Origin: Flavobacterium arcticum
GTDB lineage: Bacteria > Bacteroidota > Bacteroidia > Flavobacteriales > Flavobacteriaceae
Assembly: GCF_003344925.1 (NCBI RefSeq)
Contig: NZ_CP031188.1
Location: 2,029,001 to 2,093,000 of the forward strand
Length of the DNA stretch: 64,000 nt
Direction of reading: 5' to 3'
In this document: in pieces, positions 8,426-15,197 of the stretch
Numbering within the stretch: the stretch's first letter is position 1
Layout: each line of letters opens with the position of its first letter
The notes under the pieces: model-generated
Told to the model about the DNA's origin: nothing
Seen by the model: the letters and a program-made list of their open reading frames with translations, nothing else
Database searches by the model: none
Made by a program: the position numbers and the translations under genes

Positions 8426-11400
8426 ATGTTACCATTATTAAAAACATTTCGACGCTTAGGAGAAGCAAACCATAACGGTATTGTTAACGGGCAAGTAGCA
8501 CAATTAATACCATCTGCAATGGTTGATACTCCTGTAATGGATTATCAGGCATGGTTAAACGCTTCAGGAAAAAAGCTTGCAGATTTATCTAATGTCTCAA
8601 AAGATGAAAAAATAGCTATAATAGGCGCTGGTATGAGCGGTCTTATAATAGGTTTTGAATTATTGAGAGCTGGTTTTACAAATTTTAAAATTTATGAAGC
8701 AACAGATAGAGTAGGCGGACGGTTCTATTCTCATAAATTTCCTAATGACGATAATAATTATGCCGAATTAGGGGCAATGCGTTTTCCTCCTTCAGAGAAC
8801 TGTTTGTTTTGGTATATAAAATACCTTCAAGAAAATCCTGATAAGTATCCTAATAAAATAGAATTAAGCCCTGATTTTCCAGATCCAGGTTTAGTACCCA
8901 CATTAGTACTTTATAATGGCGTTCAGTATAACATTATGCCAGGGCAGGAACTCCCTGAGGTATTTAGAGATATTAATGAAAGTTGGAACGGCTTTATTAC
9001 TACCGAAGAGCCTATTTATTTGCCTAATGGTGTACAGTTAGATCCGCCTAAGCTTATAATGGAATGGCTTAATATTGATAATGCTGATACTTATGACCCT
9101 GTGAGAGCACAAAATGCATGGCAAGGCTATGTAAATTATTTTAAAGACAAATCGTTTATAGAAGGTATAATAGATGTTTTTTGTCAGCCTTTCGCTCCTA
9201 AAACATATAATACACAAACAGAGCAGTGGGGAGATAGTTATCAATGGAAATACCCTCAGGATATTGAAAAATTCGGTACTATAGGTACAGGTATAGGTGG
9301 ACAATATCCTTTATTTGATATAAGCTTTATTTGTTTATTACGCTTTACATTAAATAAGCTAGAAGAAAATCATGCACTTATAGTAACAGGAACAGACTCT
9401 GTAGCAGATGCTTTGGCTGATTTTGATTTTAATGGTAAAAAAGTTCGCGATTTTGTAGAGCTAAATACACCGATACAACATATAATACCTCAAGATGATG
9501 GGAAGAAGCTAACACTTAAAAGTAATAGTGGTAATGAAGTAGCAAGTGATATTAACCATTTAGTTATGGCTACCACGCACCGCTCTGCAGAAATATCAAT
9601 GCATATAGACTCACTGTGGAGCTCAAAAGATAAAGCAATGGCAGAAACTCTTTTGCCTATGGCAAAAAGGCAAGCCGTTACTAACTTACACATAGCACAG
9701 TCTAGTAAATTCTTTTTAAAAATAAAACCTTGGTGGCAAGGAGAAGCCAATAAAGATAGAGTGAGATGTATTACTACTGATACTGCTATGGCAAACTTTT
9801 ATACGCTAGATTACAATGAAAAAGATGAAGAAGCGATTTGTTTATTAAACTATGTGTGGGAAGATTTTTCTGAAAAAGCTGAAGCTCTTGGAGAGTTAGA
9901 TGAACGTTATCAAAGATTCCTGGCAGACCTTAAAGCACTAGAGAATATAGATTATATACTAGAGGTAATGCCCGAAAATGTTACCGAAGAAAATGCTGTA
10001 ATGATAGATTGGCAATTAAAAAAATACTATAACGGCGCATTTGCCTTAACTCAGGCAACACAAGAAGATTACCTGAGCAAGTTATATTATAATTTTATGA
10101 ATGTAAGCACACAAAAAGTTGCCAAGATGTACTTTGCTGGAGATAGCTACTCTTGGGTAGGCGGCTGGGTAGAAGGAGCTTTACAAACAGGGCTTAACTC
10201 TTTTGCTGCTATAGTTGAGAGCATAAAAGGAGCCGAACTTACAAGTCCTAAAGAAAATCCATTTAATAATATGAACCCTAAAGCTATAGTTTATGACAAC
10301 CCTAGCTCTATAGGGACAGTAATGTCATTTGGTCCATACGGAGGTTCATCAGTACATACTAACTATTTTCAAGAAACAATAAAACAGGGAGACACCTTTA
10401 AAGTGTACTGGGATTTGGCATGCGTAAGAGGGGTAGAGATAAATAATAAACTATATGGTAGTAAAGGAAGGGACTCAAAAACTGTTGATTTGTCAGAACC
10501 TATAAGTATATGCGAAGTATATGTAGGTCATGATAAAGATTATGACTCGCCTATAGTAAGAAGTTTTAAACTTAATGATACCCTTTTTGGAGTAGAACCT
10601 AAGGTAGATGATTTAAGATATAGCATACCGTTTAGTAACCCTGTTCAAATAACATCGGTAATGGGGCTTACAGGTAGCGTTGTTGATAGAATAGGTTTCT
10701 CTTTTGAAGTTATAGAAAACTCAGAACAACCAGAAAAAATGCAAAAAATGAGTAAATCACACTATATAAAAAGTAATGGAATAGCATTATTAATGTTACT
10801 ATCCTTTATGCTACTTTCTTTAATATCCTGTAAGGGAGATAAAGATAAAATGTCTACTGAAATAGCCGAAAAGAATATGGCTGGGATTACACCAGTAGAA
10901 TTTCCTGATAACTTAGGTATACCAAATTTTAGTTTTCCAGAAGATTCAACTAAAATATACACATGGTTAGATAATAAAGATGTAACAAGTATTACTAATC
11001 ATGCTTGGGGTATATGGGCAGGGTTAACTACTAAAACCAATCAAATGTATGAGGGAGATTCTCTTTATGTATTTGAGACTTGGTTTGGAGTAAAAGAACT
11101 TGCAGAAATGACAGCATTTGGTAACAAGCAAGGAGGATGCAACCAAATTAAATATGAACGTACTTCTTTAAGTGTGCCAGAACAGTTTGTACATGCTCAG
11201 CTTTTTGCTAATGCAGCAGTTGTAGATACTACTTTTCAGATTTTTGAAACAGTATCATACAATCCTGGTGCAGCATGTTTTGCAACACAAAATCTTATAT
11301 TCAATCAATCAGAGTTAAATAAATACCAACCATCAGAAGGAGATATAGGTAGAATACCTGATTTTCCTGCAAATGCCATTACAACCAAACCTACTTATTT

Positions 11401-12190
11401 TGCAGGAAAACCTGATGAAAATGGTTTAATAAGAGTACCCACTTGGCCTGGAACACCAGTACCAGCAAAGAAGTTTAAATATGATACATGGAATACTTAT
11501 GTGTATGCTGATATTAATAATAGCCAACCTAAAAATAAAGTACTCGTTCCTGTAACAGGAAGTAACCCCACTAAAGAACAAATTAAAGCTGCCACCTGTA
11601 ACGTAAACGACTTTATTAACTATAAGCTAGATAAAGTAGCAGCACTTTATTTAAATCAACATCAAGATCAAGAAAGTCATGATTTTAAAGTAGGAGATTT
11701 AATATTATTAGTAGGTATGCATGTTGCTACCAAAGAAATAAGCAACTGGACATGGCAAACTTATTTTTGGAGCTATAACCCTAATAATCCTTTTGCTCCG
11801 AGTTCTACTACTGAAGCAGCTTTAAGACCAACACAAATAAAAGGAGCAGCAGCCAATTATTCTGTTTCATCTGCATACGCTATGGTTTGGCCTAATCAAC
11901 CCATTAATGGAGGAACAGATAAAGGAGCAGAACCTATAATTTCATTTAACCCATATCTAGAAGCTGGTTTTGGTCCTAATGTTTTTGGTTTAAAAAATAA
12001 CTTTAAACCTGAGTTTGAATACGGAGTGCAAACTAACTGTATGTCTTGTCATGCTTTAGCAGTAGCTTCAGATAGAGGAGTATATTCTACAGATCAATAT
12101 ATTAGTATGAATAATGATACTATTTTTGCCAATGAAATACAACTAGATTTTGCATGGTCCATTCAAGGTAATATAAACAAGGATAAATAA
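8426..12190 (+). CDS. FAD amine oxidase with jacalin-like domain, fused in frame to a heme-c lipoprotein
   Basis: A 1254-aa ORF made of two unlike parts. Residues 61-600 are a flavin amine/L-amino-acid oxidase: FAD motif 'IAIIGAGMSG' (G67, G69, G72), Glu91, 'GGR' at 97-99, and the C-terminal FAD motif 'MYFAGDSYSWVGGWVEGALQ'. Residues about 625-770 resemble a jacalin-like lectin ('FGPYGG' to 'GSVVDRIGFSFEV'). At Met775 a complete lipoprotein signal peptide begins (lipobox LISC, Cys802), followed by a 450-aa domain with the heme-c motif CMSCH (1205-1209). The first part has no signal peptide. One extra base in the A-runs at 10734-10748 would end the oxidase at TAA 10753, overlapping ATG 10748 as ATGAGTAA. 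The likely ancestral state is therefore two coupled genes. Confidence 0.8.
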   Translation: MLPLLKTFRRLGEANHNGIVNGQVAQLIPSAMVDTPVMDYQAWLNASGKKLADLSNVSKDEKIAIIGAGMSGLIIGFELLRAGFTNFKIYEATDRVGGRFYSHKFPNDDNNYAELGAMRFPPSENCLFWYIKYLQENPDKYPNKIELSPDFPDPGLVPTLVLYNGVQYNIMPGQELPEVFRDINESWNGFITTEEPIYLPNGVQLDPPKLIMEWLNIDNADTYDPVRAQNAWQGYVNYFKDKSFIEGIIDVFCQPFAPKTYNTQTEQWGDSYQWKYPQDIEKFGTIGTGIGGQYPLFDISFICLLRFTLNKLEENHALIVTGTDSVADALADFDFNGKKVRDFVELNTPIQHIIPQDDGKKLTLKSNSGNEVASDINHLVMATTHRSAEISMHIDSLWSSKDKAMAETLLPMAKRQAVTNLHIAQSSKFFLKIKPWWQGEANKDRVRCITTDTAMANFYTLDYNEKDEEAICLLNYVWEDFSEKAEALGELDERYQRFLADLKALENIDYILEVMPENVTEENAVMIDWQLKKYYNGAFALTQATQEDYLSKLYYNFMNVSTQKVAKMYFAGDSYSWVGGWVEGALQTGLNSFAAIVESIKGAELTSPKENPFNNMNPKAIVYDNPSSIGTVMSFGPYGGSSVHTNYFQETIKQGDTFKVYWDLACVRGVEINNKLYGSKGRDSKTVDLSEPISICEVYVGHDKDYDSPIVRSFKLNDTLFGVEPKVDDLRYSIPFSNPVQITSVMGLTGSVVDRIGFSFEVIENSEQPEKMQKMSKSHYIKSNGIALLMLLSFMLLSLISCKGDKDKMSTEIAEKNMAGITPVEFPDNLGIPNFSFPEDSTKIYTWLDNKDVTSITNHAWGIWAGLTTKTNQMYEGDSLYVFETWFGVKELAEMTAFGNKQGGCNQIKYERTSLSVPEQFVHAQLFANAAVVDTTFQIFETVSYNPGAACFATQNLIFNQSELNKYQPSEGDIGRIPDFPANAITTKPTYFAGKPDENGLIRVPTWPGTPVPAKKFKYDTWNTYVYADINNSQPKNKVLVPVTGSNPTKEQIKAATCNVNDFINYKLDKVAALYLNQHQDQESHDFKVGDLILLVGMHVATKEISNWTWQTYFWSYNPNNPFAPSSTTEAALRPTQIKGAAANYSVSSAYAMVWPNQPINGGTDKGAEPIISFNPYLEAGFGPNVFGLKNNFKPEFEYGVQTNCMSCHALAVASDRGVYSTDQYISMNNDTIFANEIQLDFAWSIQGNINKDK
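10748..12190 (+). CDS. Possible separate gene: heme-c lipoprotein (internal start)
   Basis: An alternative reading of the 3' part of the fused ORF. ATG at 10748 gives a 480-aa lipoprotein: basic N-region, hydrophobic core and lipobox LISC with the lipidated Cys at residue 28, then 'KGDKDK'. Near the C-terminus CMSCH is a c-type heme attachment site, so the mature protein would be periplasmic or exposed at the outer membrane. With the oxidase upstream it could serve as an electron acceptor, but no such link is shown by the sequence. The choice between a 1254-aa fusion and two proteins rests on the poly-A runs just before this start. Confidence 0.5.
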   Translation: MSKSHYIKSNGIALLMLLSFMLLSLISCKGDKDKMSTEIAEKNMAGITPVEFPDNLGIPNFSFPEDSTKIYTWLDNKDVTSITNHAWGIWAGLTTKTNQMYEGDSLYVFETWFGVKELAEMTAFGNKQGGCNQIKYERTSLSVPEQFVHAQLFANAAVVDTTFQIFETVSYNPGAACFATQNLIFNQSELNKYQPSEGDIGRIPDFPANAITTKPTYFAGKPDENGLIRVPTWPGTPVPAKKFKYDTWNTYVYADINNSQPKNKVLVPVTGSNPTKEQIKAATCNVNDFINYKLDKVAALYLNQHQDQESHDFKVGDLILLVGMHVATKEISNWTWQTYFWSYNPNNPFAPSSTTEAALRPTQIKGAAANYSVSSAYAMVWPNQPINGGTDKGAEPIISFNPYLEAGFGPNVFGLKNNFKPEFEYGVQTNCMSCHALAVASDRGVYSTDQYISMNNDTIFANEIQLDFAWSIQGNINKDK

Positions 12191-12229
12191 TATATTTTTA
12201 ATAAAAAGAAAAAGCTTGCAAAAAACCAA

Positions 12230-12266
12230 GTAAATATACCTGATTAAAAAAAGGGTATATATACGC
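12230..12266 (+). promoter_or_regulatory. Dyad element, copy 2
   Basis: The left half GTAAATATACC (12230-12240) and right half GGTATATATAC (12254-12264) form a near-perfect inverted repeat around TGATTAAAAAAAG. Spacing is the same 35 bases end to end as in copy 1, and both are followed by GCT. A TAnnTTTG -7 box lies 24 bases downstream, as expected for an activator site upstream of a promoter that lacks a -33 box. Confidence 0.6.
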
Positions 12267-12289
12267 TACATTAATATACATAAGTTAAA

Positions 12290-12297
12290 TAGCTTTG
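12290..12297 (+). promoter_or_regulatory. Bacteroidota -7 box downstream of dyad copy 2
   Basis: TAGCTTTG matches TAnnTTTG, the -7 consensus of the Bacteroidota primary sigma factor. No TTTG is seen 19 bases upstream; instead the dyad element lies there, which would fit an activated promoter. Confidence 0.4.
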
Positions 12298-12302
12298 TAG
12301 TA

Positions 12303-12538
12303 GTTAAGTAATGATTTAAGTTATTAAAGTATTATCATAGGTAAGTAATACTTTAAAGTAGTGTATGTAATTGATTTTATAATAAAAATCATTTAGAGAC
12401 TTGATATTTGAGAAATGCTATTTTAGCACCTTTTTACTATTTTTAAGGTACTATTCAAATTGACTAGTCAAACATGTCTGGTTTTGGGGAAGCAGACAAA
12501 AGGAGTGTAATTTTTTAAATTACACTCCTTATTTTTTA
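12303..12538 (+). ncRNA. Candidate small transcript of about 235 nt
   Basis: The segment runs from a predicted transcription start about 6 bases after the -7 box to a strong terminator. It is too short for a normal gene. It contains a 14-codon ORF (ATG 12474, MSGFGEADKRSVIF, stop inside the terminator stem). It may be a small RNA, a leader with attenuation for the tail-collar genes, or the remains of a lost gene. No known RNA family was recognised. Confidence 0.25.
12501..12538 (+). terminator. Rho-independent terminator
   Basis: The stem AGGAGTGTAATTT (12501-12513) pairs perfectly with AAATTACACTCCT (12517-12529) and is followed by a T-rich run. It lies about 310 bases after the oxidase ORF and could end that transcript or a short transcript from 12303. 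Confidence 0.8.
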
Positions 12539-12591
12539 TCATAAACTCAAAATGTAATTCAATTATTAATTATTTAATTGTTTTATAGCTT

Positions 12592-12632
12592 GTAAAAGTT
12601 AAATATTCTTAAAAAAACGGGTAAAAATACGT
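12592..12632 (+). promoter_or_regulatory. Dyad element, degenerate copy 3 (upstream of tail-collar genes)
   Basis: The right half GGTAAAAATAC with GT after it (12620-12632) matches the right half of the other copies. The left half is imperfect: GTAAAAGTTAA at 12592 or TTAAATATTCT at 12599. It lies about 105 bases before the start of the first tail-collar gene. Confidence 0.35.
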
Positions 12633-12735
12633 GGTTTTAATTTGTGAGAGTTATTTAACTTAGCAAAACCAATTATAACGTTATAGTCGATTGTCCATTC
12701 AACTAAAAAAATAACCACTAAAAAACTAATTAATT

Positions 12736-13323
12736 ATGGAAGAATTTATAGGAACAATACAACCATTTGGGTTTAATTTTCCACCTCGAGGTTGGCTCTT
12801 TTGTGATGGTCAAATACTTGACATAGCACAAAACACAGCGCTATTTTCACTATTTGGTACCACATATGGTGGAGATGGAAGAACCACTTTTGGAGTGCCA
12901 GATTTAAGAGGTCGTTCTATAGTACAACCAGGTTCAGGCCCAGGATTAGACACTATCATGCGAGGAGAGGTAGGGGGATCTGAGTATGTACAAGTTACAC
13001 CTTCACAAATGCCTTTTCATAACCATTATTTGCTTCAAGGTCAGGCTATTGTAGATACTACTACAACTATTAACACAGCTTCTAACTCAGCTTCTAATGA
13101 GCCTGATTCGGGTAATAACGTTTTTGGTTCAGAAGGCTCGTTCCTGAATATGTATAGCGAGCCGCCTATCTCTGATGATCATGTAGGAGGAGTAAAATCT
13201 GTAAGTAGTATTAGTGGAACAACCACAAGTATAGGTACAGGTAATACTATTGATATACGCAATCCTTTTTTAGGTGTATATATATGTGTAGCTACAGTGG
13301 GTATATACCCATCAAGAAGTTAA
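12736..13323 (+). CDS. Phage tail collar domain protein (MdpB-like), copy 1
   Basis: A 195-aa protein with the tail collar fold. The N-terminus 'MEEFIGTIQPFGFNFPPRGW' is followed by 'CDGQILDIAQNTALFSLFGTTYGGDGRTTFGVPDLRGR' (about 28-65), the signature of this family, and ends 'NPFLGVYICVATVGIYPS'. The middle (about 100-165) is low-complexity and rich in Ser, Asn and Gly. The family is found in phage short tail fibres and in many free bacterial proteins of unknown role. There is no signal peptide. With the CIS operon 8 kb away it could be a fibre or a passenger of that particle, but this is inference. Confidence 0.85.
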   Translation: MEEFIGTIQPFGFNFPPRGWLFCDGQILDIAQNTALFSLFGTTYGGDGRTTFGVPDLRGRSIVQPGSGPGLDTIMRGEVGGSEYVQVTPSQMPFHNHYLLQGQAIVDTTTTINTASNSASNEPDSGNNVFGSEGSFLNMYSEPPISDDHVGGVKSVSSISGTTTSIGTGNTIDIRNPFLGVYICVATVGIYPSRS

Positions 13324-13381
13324 TTTATAACCAATTATAATAGTAATAAAATATCATTAATAACTAAAAAACAACTAAAAA

Positions 13382-13969
13382 ATGGAAGATTATTTAGCAA
13401 CAATAAAAACATTTGGTTTTAATTTCCCCCCAAGAGGCTGGGCTTTTTGTAATGGTCAATTACTTTCAATAGCAGAAAATACAGCTTTATTTTCCTTATT
13501 AGGAACAACATTTGGTGGCGATGGAAGAACCACTTTTGGGCTACCAGACTTAAGAGGACGATCTATAGTACATCCAGGTACGGGCTCAGGCTTAAGTACT
13601 ATAAAGTGGGGACAAAGAGGAGGACATGAGCAGGTATATATGACAATTAATAATTTACCCCCTCATCATCATGAACTAGCAGATGGTATGGCGCGCGTAA
13701 TTACTAATACTGTAATTAATACTGCTTCAAACTCAGCTACTAACGAGCCCGATTCAGGAAATAATGCATTTGGTTCAGAAGGATCATTTCCAAGTATTTA
13801 TAGTGAACCACCTATTTCTAGCGATTCTATAGGAGGAGTAACATCAGAAAGCCATATTAGTGGTGTAACTGCAAATGCAGGTGCTGGGATGCCATTATAT
13901 ACTAGAAATCCATTTTTAGGATTATATACCTGTATTGCTATGGTAGGAGTATTCCCTTCAAGGGGCTAA
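13382..13969 (+). CDS. Phage tail collar domain protein (MdpB-like), copy 2
   Basis: A 195-aa tandem paralogue of the preceding gene, of identical length and very similar in both the collar domain ('NTALFSLLGTTFGGDGRTTFGLPDLRGRSIVHPG') and the shared 'SATNEPDSGNNAFGSEGSF' segment. It differs mainly in the exposed middle part, for example 'NLPPHHHELADGM' in place of 'QMPFHNHYLLQGQ'. It lies 58 bases after copy 1 with no terminator between them, so the two are co-transcribed. The terminator after it ends the pair. Confidence 0.85.
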   Translation: MEDYLATIKTFGFNFPPRGWAFCNGQLLSIAENTALFSLLGTTFGGDGRTTFGLPDLRGRSIVHPGTGSGLSTIKWGQRGGHEQVYMTINNLPPHHHELADGMARVITNTVINTASNSATNEPDSGNNAFGSEGSFPSIYSEPPISSDSIGGVTSESHISGVTANAGAGMPLYTRNPFLGLYTCIAMVGVFPSRG

Positions 13970-13995
13970 TATATTAAAGAATTAAAACATAATAA

Positions 13996-14028
13996 GAGAG
14001 GGAGATTTTATTTTCCTCTCATTTTTTA
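13996..14028 (+). terminator. Terminator after the tail-collar pair
   Basis: GAGAGG (13996-14001) pairs with CCTCTC (14015-14020), extended by weaker inner pairs, and is followed by ATTTTTTAT. The next start codon is only 18 bases on, so read-through into 14046 is possible. Confidence 0.6.
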
Positions 14029-14045
14029 TATTAAAAAGTAGTAGT

Positions 14046-15182
14046 ATGATGTCCAATATCAAAGTAGGTATTTTGTATTTACAGTCAAAGCAATATAACA
14101 CAATGTCTCGCGATTTTATAAGAGGAATAAAGATGAATAATCTTCCTGCTACCTATGTTATGGAAAGTATAGGTATAGGTGCAAATGAGCGACAGATATT
14201 AGAAAAAATAGAAAAATTACACCATCAAGAAGAGGTTAACATTATAATAGGTTTTTTTGGACATCATAACATAAAAACAGTGTATGAGTATGTAGCAGAA
14301 AATGAAATAATTTTAATAGCATCTGATTTGGGGGCTACATTACCCTATAATATAGGTAAGCATAATGGAGTCTATATTAATTCTTATGGTTTAAATGAGT
14401 CTTCTTATTTATTAGGAGAATATTTTGCAAAAAAGAATATGAAAAATATTTTTAGCTCGTCTTCATACTACGATTCGGGTTATGGTATGCTAGCAGCTAT
14501 AGAAAAAGCTCTGCAAAAAAATAATTTAAATTTTTCAGGACATTACATTACTCCATTTCAACCTCGAGAAGATGAAGCTGACTATATGAATCATGCCATG
14601 AGTGGTAAAAGCATAGATGCAGTTTTCGCATTTTATAGTGGTTTATATGCCGAAGAAAATGCGGATTTTATATCTAAAACAGATTTATTTAACGAATTAA
14701 CATATTATTTGACACCGTTTTCTGTCAAAAAAAACGTGTATCATAACAAATTAAATCCTATTTTTGTCATAGGTTCATGGTTACAAGATAGCGACGATAG
14801 TCTAAAAAGCTCATTTTTAGAACAGTATAAAGAAGTATATGATCACCCCCCAACTATATTTTCTTTGTTAGGATACGAAAATGCACTTGTTTTAAAAACA
14901 ATTTTTGAAAACGAAGATCCTAATAGCTCTTATAATTCCTTACTTGCCAATATGAAGAAGCTTACTGTTGAGGGGCCAAGGGGAACTATTTTTTTTGAAA
15001 AGGATACTCATAGAACAGTATTTAATCATTACATATATAAAATAGTTACTTATGATGAAAATAATTTTTCGTATCAAAAAGTGGAAACCCTCGAAAATGA
15101 TGGGAGCCTTATTCAGGCTGTATTATTCCATGACCCTCCGTCTCAACCAGGAGGATGGCAAAATGCTTACTTATGTCACTAA
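14046..15182 (+). CDS. Periplasmic-binding-protein-like protein without signal peptide (Peripla_BP_6 type)
   Basis: A 378-aa protein with the two-lobed fold of branched-chain amino-acid/amide substrate-binding proteins. It has 'IKVGILYLQSKQY' at the N-terminus, 'VNIIIGFFGHHN' near residue 75, 'IDAVFAFYSGLYAEE' near 190 and 'PTIFSLLGYENALVLKTIFE' near 275. Transporter-bound members carry a signal peptide or lipobox, and this one starts directly at the first strand, so it should be cytoplasmic, perhaps a ligand sensor of the AmiC kind. No permease or ATPase genes are near. Its position after the tail-collar genes suggests a shared role, not a transport one. Confidence 0.7.
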   Translation: MMSNIKVGILYLQSKQYNTMSRDFIRGIKMNNLPATYVMESIGIGANERQILEKIEKLHHQEEVNIIIGFFGHHNIKTVYEYVAENEIILIASDLGATLPYNIGKHNGVYINSYGLNESSYLLGEYFAKKNMKNIFSSSSYYDSGYGMLAAIEKALQKNNLNFSGHYITPFQPREDEADYMNHAMSGKSIDAVFAFYSGLYAEENADFISKTDLFNELTYYLTPFSVKKNVYHNKLNPIFVIGSWLQDSDDSLKSSFLEQYKEVYDHPPTIFSLLGYENALVLKTIFENEDPNSSYNSLLANMKKLTVEGPRGTIFFEKDTHRTVFNHYIYKIVTYDENNFSYQKVETLENDGSLIQAVLFHDPPSQPGGWQNAYLCH

Positions 15183-15197
15183 TTTAAAACAATTATC

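Larger units (their letters stand above)
12191..12735. other. 545-base intergenic region with regulatory signals
   Basis: No gene longer than a 14-codon ORF is seen. In order it holds dyad copy 2 (12230-12266), a -7 box (12290-12297), a stretch that could be a small transcript, a strong terminator (12501-12538) and dyad copy 3 (about 12592-12632) before the first tail-collar gene. Confidence 0.7.

Noticed and set aside
12474..12518. A 14-codon ORF as a real gene
   Set aside because: It is too short, overlaps the terminator stem and shows no recognised motif. It is mentioned only as part of the candidate transcript.
14046..15182. A transporter operon around the substrate-binding-like protein
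   Set aside because: There are no permease or ATPase genes nearby and the protein has no export signal.
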